Below are positions 33,506 through 42,321 of a stretch of DNA of 64,000 nucleotides, piece after piece. Made by a program: the position numbers and the translations under genes. Below the pieces are notes generated by a model. The model saw only the letters and a program-made list of their open reading frames with translations, was not told where the DNA came from and searched no databases. Position 1 is the stretch's first letter. Every line of letters begins with the position of its first letter. The DNA is from an uncultured Collinsella sp. GTDB taxonomy: Bacteria > Actinomycetota > Coriobacteriia > Coriobacteriales > Coriobacteriaceae. The stretch covers positions 1-64,000 of the forward strand of contig UQIY01000002.1 of the NCBI GenBank assembly GCA_900541195.1. The letters run 5' to 3'.

Positions 33506-33704
33506 CGACGTGCATTTTTGGGAGTATTCAGCATTGGCATGCCCTGAATGAGGTGCAGAACGACTGTTTTAAGTGCCCCCGATGGCGTAATTTGCCATCG
33601 GGGGCACTTTTTATGCCGATCGGGCGCTATCTGCGTTCCAAATAGGACGCTGAGGATGGCGCACGGCGCGCTCCAATGCTGAATACTCCCAAAAATGTAC
33701 GTCG
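33506..33704. repeat. Large inverted repeat enclosing a terminator
   Basis: Arms 33506-33537 and 33673-33704 (32 bases, one mismatch; core TTTTTGGGAGTATTCAGCAT) enclose a perfect 16-bp terminator hairpin. The 60-odd bases on either side of the inner hairpin do not pair well. Confidence 0.9.
33571..33614 (+). terminator. Intrinsic terminator of the LacI gene
   Basis: AAGTGCCCCCGATGGC (33571-33586) pairs perfectly with GCCATCGGGGGCACTT (33594-33609), followed by TTTTTA. Confidence 0.92.
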
Positions 33705-33793
33705 GGACATGACCCACCTGAGCAAAAGCGCTCAAGTTCGGTGTTCGGGGACGCCAACCGGTCCGCAATGCATGCAAGTCACAGCTCCGGCAA

Positions 33794-33888
33794 CCGTTGA
33801 ACGGGCAAAACCTACCGTTCACCCCATGGTTGTTAGGTGAACGTTCACCTTTTGAGTCGTAATGGATTAGTATGGTGAACGTTCACCT
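33794..33888 (+). promoter_or_regulatory. uxaC promoter with two LacI operators
   Basis: AGGTGAACGTTCACCT (33835-33850) is a perfect palindrome whose right half supplies a -35-like TTCACC (33844-33849). TAGTAT (33868-33873) is a -10 after an 18-base spacer, and TGGTGAACGTTCACCT (33873-33888) covers the start of transcription. The operators are 38 bases apart. An upstream block starting CCGTTGAACGG at 33794 is conserved at the symporter promoter. Confidence 0.75.
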
Positions 33889-33940
33889 AGAGGATGACGA
33901 GCGTATTGTGCGCCCGCTCCGCAAACAAAGGGGTTGTTTG

Positions 33941-35368
33941 ATGAAAAACTTCATGGACGATCAGGATTTCCTGCTGAGCACCAAGACCGGCGAGGAGCTG
34001 TTCCACAACTTTGCCGAGGGCATGCCCATCGTCGACTACCACTGCCACATTTCTCCCAAGGAGATTTGGGAGGACAAGCGTTTCGAGAACATCACCGAGG
34101 TTTGGCTGGGCGGCGACCACTACAAGTGGCGCCTGATGCGTGCCAACGGCGTCGACGAGCGCTTTATCACTGGCGACGCCCCTGCTCGCGAGAAGTTCCA
34201 AAAGTGGGCCGAGACCCTGGGTCGCTGCGTCGGCAACCCCGTCTTTGAGTGGAGCCACCTGGAGCTTAAGCGCTACTTTGGCTACGAGGGCGTCCTCAAC
34301 GGCAAGACTGCCCAGGAGGTTTGGGACCTTGCCAACGCCAAGCTCGCCGAGGCCAGTTTCACCTGCCGCAACCTGATCAAGCAGTCCAACGTCCGCATGA
34401 TCTGCACTACTGACGACCCCGCCGACAGCTTTGAGTGGCACAAGAAGATTGCCGCCGACGACAGCTTTGACGTTCAGGTCGTTCCCGCCATGCGCCCCGA
34501 TGCCGCCCTGCGCATCGAGCGCGGCCAGGAGTTTGCCGACTACTGCAAGCACCTCTCCGAGGTTGCCGGCGTTGAGGTCAGCGACTTTGAGGGCATGAAG
34601 GCTGCCATTTCCAAGCGCTACGACGTTGCTCACGAGCTGGGCTGCCGCGCATCCGACCACGCACTCGACTACGTTATGTACGTCCCGGCTACCGCCGACG
34701 AGATCGAGGCTATCTTTGCCAAGGGTCTGGCTGCCGAGCCGCTTACCGAGGAAGAGGTCCTCAAGTACAAGACTGCCTTTATGCAGTTTGTCGCTGGCGA
34801 GTATGTCCGTCTGGGCTGGGCCATGCAGCTGCACTTTGGCTGCAAGCGCGACAACAATCGCGCCATGTTTGCCAAGCTCGGTCCCGATACCGGCTACGAC
34901 TGCATCTCCAACTACACGCCGTCCGACCAGCTCGCCGATTTCCTCAACTCCATTCAGGAGACTTGCGGCCTGCCCAAGACCATCCTGTACAGTCTGAACC
35001 CCATCGACAACACCATGATCGATACCGTGATGGGCTGCTTCCAGGAGGCTCCGACTGCCGGTAAGATCCAGAACGGCTCCGCCTGGTGGTTCAACGACAA
35101 CGAGGTCGGTATGCGCGAGCAGCTCACGGCTCTGGCTAACGAGGGCGTGCTGGGCAACTTTGTGGGCATGCTTACCGATTCCCGCTCCTTCCTGTCCTAT
35201 CCGCGCCACGAGTACTTCCGTCGCGTGCTGTGCAGCGTGATCGGCGAGTGGGTCGAGCAGGGCAAGTACCCGGCCGACATGGAGCTACTGGGCGAGGTTG
35301 TACGCGACATCAGCTACAACAATGCGGTCCGCTACTTTGGCTTTGACCTGGACACCGTCGAGGCCTAA
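33941..35368 (+). CDS. uxaC: Glucuronate/galacturonate isomerase UxaC
   Basis: UxaC isomerises D-galacturonate to D-tagaturonate (and D-glucuronate to D-fructuronate). The 475-residue amidohydrolase-fold protein shows VDYHCHISPKEIWEDKRFENITEVWLGGDHYKWR and CTTDDPADSFEWHKKI, diagnostic of the family, and ends with HEYFRRVLCSVIGEWVE. ATG 33941 with AAAGGGG at 33927-33933 is preferred to an ATG at 33872 that lies inside the operator. It heads a uxaC-uxaB-uxaA unit. Confidence 0.96.
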   Translation: MKNFMDDQDFLLSTKTGEELFHNFAEGMPIVDYHCHISPKEIWEDKRFENITEVWLGGDHYKWRLMRANGVDERFITGDAPAREKFQKWAETLGRCVGNPVFEWSHLELKRYFGYEGVLNGKTAQEVWDLANAKLAEASFTCRNLIKQSNVRMICTTDDPADSFEWHKKIAADDSFDVQVVPAMRPDAALRIERGQEFADYCKHLSEVAGVEVSDFEGMKAAISKRYDVAHELGCRASDHALDYVMYVPATADEIEAIFAKGLAAEPLTEEEVLKYKTAFMQFVAGEYVRLGWAMQLHFGCKRDNNRAMFAKLGPDTGYDCISNYTPSDQLADFLNSIQETCGLPKTILYSLNPIDNTMIDTVMGCFQEAPTAGKIQNGSAWWFNDNEVGMREQLTALANEGVLGNFVGMLTDSRSFLSYPRHEYFRRVLCSVIGEWVEQGKYPADMELLGEVVRDISYNNAVRYFGFDLDTVEA

Positions 35369-35464
35369 GCCCGCATCAAATCACATCGAACTCGGGAGCG
35401 CCGTTGCCACACGCGGCGCCCCTGTTTTGCTTGCACGCTAACAGCTATCTAAGGAGAGACACAG

Positions 35465-36979
35465 ATGGAGAACATCAGCTACGATGCGCTCGAGAAGATC
35501 GGCTACAAGGGCTATTTGCTGCCCAAGGATGCTCCCGAGAAGGTTCTGCAGTTTGGCGAGGGCAATTTCCTGCGCGCCTTCGTCGACCGTTTCTTTGACA
35601 TGGGCAACGAGGCCACCGGCTGGAACGGCAAGGTCGTCATGGTGCAGCCCATCAGCGGTGCCTTTGGCTTTGCCGACGGTATCAATGCCCAGGACGACCT
35701 GTACACCGTGCTGGTGCGCGGCAAGGAGAACGGCAACACGGTTGACGAGTCCCGCGTGATCAGCGCCTGCAGCCGCTGCCTTAACCCGTATCGTGAGGAC
35801 GACTATCGCGCCATGATGGAGGTCGCCGTCTCCGACGACCTAGAGATCATCGTCTCCAACACCACCGAGGCCGGTATCGCCTATGACCCGTCCTGCAAGG
35901 CCGACGACATGCCACCTGCGAGCTTCCCCGCCAAGCTTGCCCAGGTGCTCCACACCCGCTGGGCTGCCGGTAAGCCGGGCGTCATCGTCCTCGCCTGCGA
36001 GCTCATCGATCACAACGGCGAGGAGTTGCTGCGCATCATGAACCAGTATGTGAGCGACTGGGGCTGGGAGGACGAGTTTGCGCAGTGGATGGCTAACGAC
36101 TGCACCGTCTGCACCACGCTCGTCGACACCATCGTCCCCGGCCGCATCCGCGATCCTAAGGAGGCCGCGGCGGTTGCCGAGCGTCTGGACTACGAGGATC
36201 CCTTCCTGGCCGTGCGCGAGCCCTTCCAGATGTGGGGCATCCAGGGCGACGAGTCGCTTGCCGAGAAGCTTCCCTTTGTGAAGGCTGGTCTTCCGGGTGT
36301 CTTTGTGACTCCCGACGTCACCCCGTACAAAAAGCGCAAGGTCCGCATCCTCAACGGTGCCCATACCGCCTTCGTTCCGGGTTCCTGGGTTGCCGGCTTT
36401 GATATCGTGCGCGACTGCATGCATGACGAGACCATTCGCGGCTTCATGAACACCATGCTCTACGACGAGGTCATTCCGACGCTTGCCGCCGACTTGGATG
36501 TCGAGGACTGCAAGGCCTTTGCCGCCGCCGTCGAAAACCGCTTCGACAACCCGTTTATTGATCATGCGCTGCTCTCCATCTGCCTCAACTCCACGGCTAA
36601 GTGGCGCGCTCGCGACCTGCCCACGCTCAAGGACTACGTTGCCGAGACCGGCAACCTGCCCAAGTGCCTGGCGACGAGCCTCGCTACGCTCATCTCCTTC
36701 TACACGCAGGAGCTCGTGTCCCGCGAGGGCGACGGCCTGCACCTGCGTCGCTCCGACGGCACCGAGTACACCGCTCAGGACGACGCCTTCGTACTCGATT
36801 TCTACGCCGCCCACGCCGGTGCCGACGATGCCCAGCTGGTGCACGACGTGCTCACCAACGAGCAGATGTGGGGCGAGGACCTTACGCAGATCGCCGGTCT
36901 TGAGGAGTTTGTCGTCAGTGCGCTCGCCGTCGTGCGCACCGAGGGTGCCAAGCAGGCCTTCGCCAACGCTCAGGCGTAA
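35465..36979 (+). CDS. uxaB: Tagaturonate reductase UxaB
   Basis: The 504-residue mannitol-dehydrogenase-family oxidoreductase would reduce tagaturonate to D-altronate with NADH. Motifs include the N-terminal QFGEGNFLRAFVDRFFD, IVSNTTEAGIAYDPS, and the C-terminal KVRILNGAHTAFVPGS. UxuB (fructuronate reductase) is the close alternative, but position between uxaC and uxaA fits UxaB. AAGGAGAGA precedes the ATG. Confidence 0.92.
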   Translation: MENISYDALEKIGYKGYLLPKDAPEKVLQFGEGNFLRAFVDRFFDMGNEATGWNGKVVMVQPISGAFGFADGINAQDDLYTVLVRGKENGNTVDESRVISACSRCLNPYREDDYRAMMEVAVSDDLEIIVSNTTEAGIAYDPSCKADDMPPASFPAKLAQVLHTRWAAGKPGVIVLACELIDHNGEELLRIMNQYVSDWGWEDEFAQWMANDCTVCTTLVDTIVPGRIRDPKEAAAVAERLDYEDPFLAVREPFQMWGIQGDESLAEKLPFVKAGLPGVFVTPDVTPYKKRKVRILNGAHTAFVPGSWVAGFDIVRDCMHDETIRGFMNTMLYDEVIPTLAADLDVEDCKAFAAAVENRFDNPFIDHALLSICLNSTAKWRARDLPTLKDYVAETGNLPKCLATSLATLISFYTQELVSREGDGLHLRRSDGTEYTAQDDAFVLDFYAAHAGADDAQLVHDVLTNEQMWGEDLTQIAGLEEFVVSALAVVRTEGAKQAFANAQA

Positions 36980-36991
36980 ATTTCCGGCGCA

Positions 36992-37021
36992 GACGCGGGC
37001 GCGGGACGGCGTGCCCGCGTC
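36992..37021 (+). other. Intercistronic hairpin between uxaB and uxaA
   Basis: GACGCGGGC (36992-37000) and GCCCGCGTC (37013-37021) pair perfectly. No T-run follows, so it is more likely an mRNA processing or stability element than a terminator. Confidence 0.5.
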
Positions 37022-37060
37022 TCGACTTCTGCTCAACCTGTAGGGTTAGGACCATTTGCA

Positions 37061-38545
37061 ATGAACACTATCCAGATCAATCCGGCCGACAACGTGATCG
37101 TCGCGCTGTCGCCGCTTGCCAAGGGCACCGCCGTCGCGGTTCCCGGGGTGGGCGAGGTCGTGGCCGCGGAGGATATTCCGCAGGGCCATAAGATGGCGGT
37201 GCGCTCGATTGCCGCCGGCGAGGACGTCATTAAGTACGGCCTTCCTATCGGACACGTGACGGGCGATGTCCAGCCCGGTCAGTGGCTCCACACGCACAAT
37301 GTGAAGACCAACCTTTCGGGCGAGGTCGAGTACACCTACAACCCCACGCATCCGGTCGTTGAGTCGGTTGAGCCCGAGACCTTTATGGGGTTCCGCCGCG
37401 CCGACGGTCGTGCCGCGACGCGCAACGAGCTGTGGATCATCCCCACGGTCGGCTGTGTCAACGAAGTCGCCCGTGCCATGTGCGAGCAGGCCCAGGATCT
37501 GGTCGATGGCTCGCTGGAGGGCGTCTACTACTTCCCGCATCCGTTCGGTTGCTCGCAGACCGGCGCCGACCATGTCCAGACGCGTCGTCTGCTGGTGGCG
37601 CTCTCGCGTCACCCTAATGCGGCCGGCGTGCTGTTCCTGTCGCTCGGTTGCGAGAACTGCACACACCAGCAGGTGCTCGACGAGCTCGGTGACTTCGATC
37701 ACGAGCGCGTTCGCTTTCTCACCTGCCAGGATGTAGCCGACGAGCAAATCGAGGGCCACAAGATTCTGGCCGAGCTGGCAGACCTGGCAAAGCAGTCCAA
37801 GCGCGAGCCCATTCCGGCCTCCGAGCTGGTCATTGGTCTTAAGTGTGGCGGCTCCGACGGTCTTTCGGGCATTACCGCCAACCCCACGATCGGTCGCGTG
37901 AGCGATATGGTCGTCGCCCGCGGTGGCACATCGGTGCTTACCGAGGTGCCCGAGATGTTTGGCGCGGAGAGCATCCTGCTCGACCGTTGCGAGAACGAGC
38001 AGGTCTTTAACGCTGCCTCCGACATGCTCAATGGATTTAAGGACTACTTTATTAGCCACGGCGAGGTCGTTTATGAGAACCCGAGTCCCGGCAACAAGGA
38101 CGGCGGTATTACCACGCTCGAGGACAAGAGCTGCGGCTGCGTGCAAAAGGGCGGATCTGCCCCCATCGTCGACGTGCTGCCGTATGCCGGCCAGGCAACT
38201 AAACACGGCCTGAACATGCTGTGCGGTCCGGGCAACGACATGGTATCCACCACGGCGTTGACGGCTGCCGGCTGCCACGTGATTCTGTTCTCGACTGGCC
38301 GCGGCACACCGTTTGGCGCGCCGGTGCCTACGCTCAAGGTGTTCACCAATCAGCGTTTGTGTGACCACAAGGCCAACTGGATGGACTTTAACGCTGGCGT
38401 GATTGCCACAGGTGAGCGCACGCTCGACGAGGCAGCCCACGATCTGTACCAGCTGGTGCTGGAGACGGCGAGCGGTAAACTTACGAGTGCCGAGCGCCGT
38501 GGCTGTCACGAGATCAGTATCTGGAAGGACGGCGTCTGCCTGTAG
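37061..38545 (+). CDS. uxaA: Altronate dehydratase UxaA
   Basis: The 494-residue Fe-dependent enzyme dehydrates D-altronate to 2-keto-3-deoxygluconate. It has an N-terminal SAF domain (about residues 10-85) and a C-terminal GD_AH catalytic domain with GFRRADGRAATRNELWIIPTVGCVN, FGCSQTGADH and LKCGGSDGLSGITANP, and conserved Cys in LGCENCTHQQ and KSCGCVQKGG. It is the last gene of the uxa unit, followed by a strong terminator. Confidence 0.95.
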   Translation: MNTIQINPADNVIVALSPLAKGTAVAVPGVGEVVAAEDIPQGHKMAVRSIAAGEDVIKYGLPIGHVTGDVQPGQWLHTHNVKTNLSGEVEYTYNPTHPVVESVEPETFMGFRRADGRAATRNELWIIPTVGCVNEVARAMCEQAQDLVDGSLEGVYYFPHPFGCSQTGADHVQTRRLLVALSRHPNAAGVLFLSLGCENCTHQQVLDELGDFDHERVRFLTCQDVADEQIEGHKILAELADLAKQSKREPIPASELVIGLKCGGSDGLSGITANPTIGRVSDMVVARGGTSVLTEVPEMFGAESILLDRCENEQVFNAASDMLNGFKDYFISHGEVVYENPSPGNKDGGITTLEDKSCGCVQKGGSAPIVDVLPYAGQATKHGLNMLCGPGNDMVSTTALTAAGCHVILFSTGRGTPFGAPVPTLKVFTNQRLCDHKANWMDFNAGVIATGERTLDEAAHDLYQLVLETASGKLTSAERRGCHEISIWKDGVCL

Positions 38546-38594
38546 CGATGACACGTTGAGCGCGTGATCGGGCAAGCTGTTGCAAAGACCGGAC

Positions 38595-38631
38595 GACCCC
38601 GCTGAGGACATTCTCGGCGGGGTCGTTTTTT
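38595..38631 (+). terminator. Intrinsic terminator of the uxa unit
   Basis: GACCCCGC (38595-38602) pairs with GCGGGGTC (38617-38624), followed by GTTTTTT. Confidence 0.9.
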
Positions 38632-38705
38632 CGTTTCTCGTTGCGTTGTCGTGCACGGCTTTTTTGGGGAAGGGTGCCCGGCACCTCCCTCATCTCCAGA
38701 GAACA

Positions 38706-38719
38706 ATGAACGTTCACCT
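38706..38719. promoter_or_regulatory. LacI operator (isolated upstream copy)
   Basis: ATGAACGTTCACCT matches the uxaC operator except for one base. It lies about 120 bases upstream of the main symporter operator, suitable for a distal looping site. Confidence 0.6.
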
Positions 38720-38783
38720 CGTGGTTGCGTGGTGCTGAATCGACTTAATAATCAAAAATGCAGGGATTTTTTCATTTTCAGGT

Positions 38784-38880
38784 CCGTTCAACGGCAAAAA
38801 ACAACCGTTCAAGGATAATATACAAGTGAACGTTCACCTATTATAAGCAATCGCGCATAATCTAGCTAAACGTTCACCCT
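38784..38880 (+). promoter_or_regulatory. Symporter promoter with two LacI operators
   Basis: AGTGAACGTTCACCT (38825-38839) supplies a -35-like TTCACC (38833-38838). CATAAT (38856-38861) follows after 17 bases, and TAAACGTTCACCC (38867-38879) covers the start region. CCGTTCAACGG at 38784 and ACCGTTCA further on repeat the upstream block of the uxaC promoter with nearly the same spacing. Confidence 0.75.
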
Positions 38881-38956
38881 GAACGGCATGCAGACAGACG
38901 TCGGTATGGACTCCAATGTCTTGTTCCAAGACAATCGAGAAAAGAGAGGGAGCTCG

Positions 38957-40516
38957 ATGACTAACAAGATCGGTAAAAAGCGCAAGATCACATTCTGGAC
39001 GCGCTTGGGCTTTGGTATGGGCGGCATGCTCAACTCTGGTGCCCTGACCTTTACGCACAGCTACATGGTGCTGTTCCTGTCCACGGAGTGCGGTCTGTCC
39101 GCAGGCGAGGCTGCGCTGATCAGCTCGTTCGCCATCTATCTCAACGCCATTCTGTGCCCGCTCATGGGCTTTGTGGCCGATAACTTCTACGCTACCAAGA
39201 TCGGCCGTATCTTTGGCCGCCGCCGTTTCTGGATCTTGCTGGCAATCCCGATGATGGTCGCCGAGCCGCTCATCTTTGTGGCTACGCCGTTTGGTTTCCC
39301 GTACTACTTTGTGCTGTACCTGATCTACAACGTCGCGTATACGTTCTGCACCGCCAACCTGTCGCCGCTTACCATCGAGATGACCGACGACTTCAAGGAG
39401 CGTACGTACCTCACCGGCTACAAGCACCTCTTTGGTAACGCCGCCGGCTTCCTGATGGCAGCACTCGTCGGCTTTGGCTTTGGCACCTTCGGCGAGACCA
39501 ACCCGTTCAGCTACTTCATCATCGCTACGGTCAACGCTTCGGTCATGGCAATCTCGCTGCTGTGCGTGTACCTGTCCACGTGGGAGCACACCCCCGAGGA
39601 GGTTGCTCAGGAGAAGATCGAGAGCGTCGGCGAGGGTATCAAGAAGTTCTTCATCGACGTTGTCTCTACCTTCCGCAACAAGTCCTTCCGCAAGGTCCTG
39701 TATGCACAGGTCTCCACGAAGCTCGCTGCTGCCTGCTGGTCTGCCTGCCTGTCTTTCTTCATCGTCTACTGCCTGCAGATTCCTAAGTCCTATGAGTCCG
39801 TGATGGAGATGCCCGGCAAGGTCGTCGCTATCGTCTGCACCGCCATCTGGGTTGCCCTCATGGCCAAGAAGGGCTTTCACAAGTCTTGGTACCTGGCCAA
39901 CGTCGGTTGCGCTGCGTGCATCATCGCCTACAACTACTTCGCCTTTGGTCAGATCAACGGCACCTCCACGGTCGCCATCGCCATGATTGCCTACCCCATC
40001 ATCTTCGCCATCTGGAAGTTCTTCTACGTTGGTTTCCAGTACCTGCCCGATGTTCTACTCAACTACATCCCCGATGTCGATGAGCTCATCACCCTGCGTC
40101 GTCGCGAGGGCATCTACAGCTCCGCTCAGCAGCTCTGCCAGCAGATTGCTCAGGCTATCGCTGTAAACGCCTGGGCTATCGTCCTCGCTGCCTCCGGCTT
40201 CATTCAGACCGCCGGCAACAGCGACGCCGTAACCAAGCCTGCCACCGTGCCTCTGTACATCTGCGGCTACATGCTCATCGGCTGCGCCGGCTTCTTCCTG
40301 CTCGCGGCTGTCCTTGCCCGCGGCATCAAGATCGACAAGGAGCAGTGCGACATCCTTTGCGACGAGATCCGCCGTGTCAAGGAGGGTGGCAAGATGGCCG
40401 ACGTCAAGCCTGAGGTCAAGGCACTTTGCGAGGAGCTCTCCGGCTTTAAGTACGAGGACTGCTTCGCTCACAACAATGTTGGCTTCCAGGACGGCAGCGT
40501 AATTCCCGCCGAGTAG
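38957..40516 (+). CDS. GPH-family sugar:cation symporter
   Basis: The 519-residue membrane protein has about twelve helices and motifs of the glycoside-pentoside-hexuronide family: LGFGMGGMLNSGALTFTHSYMVLFLSTECGLSAGEA, CPLMGFVADN and FGRRRFWILLAIP. It lacks a PTS IIA domain. Under the same operator as uxaC, and with only intracellular glycosidases downstream, it is the likely importer of galacturonate or short pectic oligosaccharides. ATG 38957 follows AGAGGG; an earlier in-frame ATG at 38888 lies just downstream of the operator and has no ribosome site. Confidence 0.88.
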   Translation: MTNKIGKKRKITFWTRLGFGMGGMLNSGALTFTHSYMVLFLSTECGLSAGEAALISSFAIYLNAILCPLMGFVADNFYATKIGRIFGRRRFWILLAIPMMVAEPLIFVATPFGFPYYFVLYLIYNVAYTFCTANLSPLTIEMTDDFKERTYLTGYKHLFGNAAGFLMAALVGFGFGTFGETNPFSYFIIATVNASVMAISLLCVYLSTWEHTPEEVAQEKIESVGEGIKKFFIDVVSTFRNKSFRKVLYAQVSTKLAAACWSACLSFFIVYCLQIPKSYESVMEMPGKVVAIVCTAIWVALMAKKGFHKSWYLANVGCAACIIAYNYFAFGQINGTSTVAIAMIAYPIIFAIWKFFYVGFQYLPDVLLNYIPDVDELITLRRREGIYSSAQQLCQQIAQAIAVNAWAIVLAASGFIQTAGNSDAVTKPATVPLYICGYMLIGCAGFFLLAAVLARGIKIDKEQCDILCDEIRRVKEGGKMADVKPEVKALCEELSGFKYEDCFAHNNVGFQDGSVIPAE

Positions 40517-40539
40517 GGCAGGCGCATCGTCCAAACCAC

Positions 40540-40584
40540 AGGGCCGTGCCACCGGAGATCCACCGGCGGGTGCGGCCCTTTTTT
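40540..40584 (+). terminator. Intrinsic terminator after the symporter
   Basis: AGGGCCG (40540-40546) pairs with CGGCCCT (40573-40579) with further pairing inside, followed by TTTTT. Confidence 0.85.
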
Positions 40585-40630
40585 AAAAACGAGTAGTATG
40601 AACTTCTGATTACATTTGAGGGAGAGACCC

Positions 40631-42226
40631 ATGGAGACGAACGTTATCTGGCGCAACGCCCGCGCGGCCGTTATTGAGCTCGACGACGGTGGCTACTTTA
40701 CCTGTGCCGATACGTGGGAGATCTTTGTCAACGATGAGCCCGTCGGTACCACGAATACGGTCGAGACCTATGTTGACGGCCTGGTTCCCGGCAAGCGCAA
40801 CCTCGTCCGCTTTGTCTGCGGCGAGCGTGAGCTGAGTGTGGGCGTCACCACGCCCGCGGAGCCCTTTACCATCAACGTTCGCGACTGCGGCGCCAAAGGC
40901 GATGCCGAGCACGATGACACCACCAATATCCAGGCTGCCATCATGGCTTGTCCCAAGGGCGGGCGCGTGCTGATTCCCGCTGGCAACTACCGCATCAAGT
41001 CCCTCTTCCTTAAGAGCAATATCAACATCGAGCTCGCCGAGGGCGCGGTGCTGCTGGCCCGTCACGACCGCGCGGCGCTTGCCTACATTCCGGGCACGGT
41101 CACGGGTGACAAGGGCACCGGGTATGCCGGCACCGATATGCTGCCCCTGGGCCGCTGGGAGGGCGAGAGCTTTTCGACCTATTGCTCGACCTTTACGGGT
41201 CTGAGCGTGCACGACGTGTGCATCTATGGCCGCGGCGCCATCGACGGCCAGACCGATTTTGCCGAGGATAACTGGTGGAACAAGGACTTTAAGAATATCT
41301 TCCGCCCCGAGGAGGGCCGCGAGATCGCCCGCCCGCGCATAATCTTCCTGTCCGAGTGCCAAAACGTGAGCCTTGCCGGCTTTACCGTCCGCAACAGCCC
41401 AGCATGGAACATCCATCCCGTTCTGTGCGAACACGTCGATGCCCTGTGCCTGTTCATCGAGGGTCCCAAGAACTCCCACAACACCGACGGCTTCGATCCC
41501 GAGAGCTGTGGCTTTGTTCGCATCCTGGGTTGCCAGTTCTCGGTGGGCGACGACTGCATCGCCATCAAGAGCGGCAAACTGGGCATTGAGCCCGAGCTTC
41601 GTCCCGCCACGCATGACGTGTTGATCGCTCACTGCTACATGCACGACGGTCATGGCGCCGTGGTGTTGGGGTCCGAGGCTGCCGGCGGCATCAAGGACCT
41701 CACCGTGAGCAAGTGCCTCTTTGAGCGCACCGACCGCGGCCTGCGCGTTAAGACTCGTCGCGGTCGCGGCAAGGACGCCGTCAACGAGGGCATCACCTTT
41801 GAGCACATTCGCATGGACGAGGTGCTCACGCCTTTCGTGGTCAATTCGTTCTACTTCTGCGATAAGGACGGCAAGACCGACTATGTCCAGAGCCGCGACG
41901 CGGTGCCCGTCGACGACCGTACGCCCGGCTTTGGCGCCACGACGTTTTGCGATATCGAGGCCACCAACTGCCACGCTGCCGCCGCCTACATCACGGGCTT
42001 GCCCGAGAGTAAGGTGACGCGCCTGACGTTCCAGGATGTCCATGTGACCTTTGCGGCAGATGCCGAGCCCTTTGTGCCTGCAATGGCCTGCGGCGTGGAG
42101 CCCATGGCGCGCCAGGGCATCATCGCGCAGAACGTGAAAGTCCTCGACCTGCAAAATGTGGTGATCGAGGGTCAGGATGGCGACGAGCTGCAGCTCGAGA
42201 ACGTCGATAAGATTGTCCGTTCCTAG
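40631..42226 (+). CDS. GH28 polygalacturonase-family glycoside hydrolase, cytoplasmic
   Basis: The 531-residue protein has an N-terminal beta-sandwich of about 85 residues and a right-handed beta-helix. The GH28 signature is complete: NTDGFD (D286), GDDCIAIKSGK (D307, D308), GHGAVVLGSE (H341) and RGLRVKTRRGRGK. It hydrolyses alpha-1,4 bonds of galacturonan, probably as an exo-enzyme on oligogalacturonides. There is no signal peptide, so it acts inside the cell. ATG 40631 follows GAGGGAGAG. Rhamnogalacturonan or xylogalacturonan linkages are alternative substrates. Confidence 0.9.
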   Translation: METNVIWRNARAAVIELDDGGYFTCADTWEIFVNDEPVGTTNTVETYVDGLVPGKRNLVRFVCGERELSVGVTTPAEPFTINVRDCGAKGDAEHDDTTNIQAAIMACPKGGRVLIPAGNYRIKSLFLKSNINIELAEGAVLLARHDRAALAYIPGTVTGDKGTGYAGTDMLPLGRWEGESFSTYCSTFTGLSVHDVCIYGRGAIDGQTDFAEDNWWNKDFKNIFRPEEGREIARPRIIFLSECQNVSLAGFTVRNSPAWNIHPVLCEHVDALCLFIEGPKNSHNTDGFDPESCGFVRILGCQFSVGDDCIAIKSGKLGIEPELRPATHDVLIAHCYMHDGHGAVVLGSEAAGGIKDLTVSKCLFERTDRGLRVKTRRGRGKDAVNEGITFEHIRMDEVLTPFVVNSFYFCDKDGKTDYVQSRDAVPVDDRTPGFGATTFCDIEATNCHAAAAYITGLPESKVTRLTFQDVHVTFAADAEPFVPAMACGVEPMARQGIIAQNVKVLDLQNVVIEGQDGDELQLENVDKIVRS

Positions 42227-42242
42227 CTGGAATTGATGACCG

Positions 42243-42277
42243 GGGCCGCATTGCCGAAAAAATCGGCTATGCGGCCC
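42243..42277 (+). terminator. Hairpin after GH28
   Basis: GGGCCGCAT (42243-42251) pairs with ATGCGGCCC (42269-42277), with an inner GCCG/CGGC pair. It is followed by TTGTG, so termination may be partial before the next esterase gene. Confidence 0.7.
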
Positions 42278-42321
42278 TTGTGCCATGCGGCCGCGCTACG
42301 CATCATAACGAGAAGGTATAC

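Larger units (their letters stand above)
33481..33940. other. Intergenic region with large palindrome and uxaC promoter
   Basis: It contains the inverted repeat 33506-33704 with an internal terminator, then the regulatory module of uxaC (33794-33888). Confidence 0.8.
38546..38956. other. Intergenic region before the symporter
   Basis: It holds the uxaA terminator, a LacI operator at 38706-38719 and the symporter promoter module 38784-38880. Confidence 0.8.
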
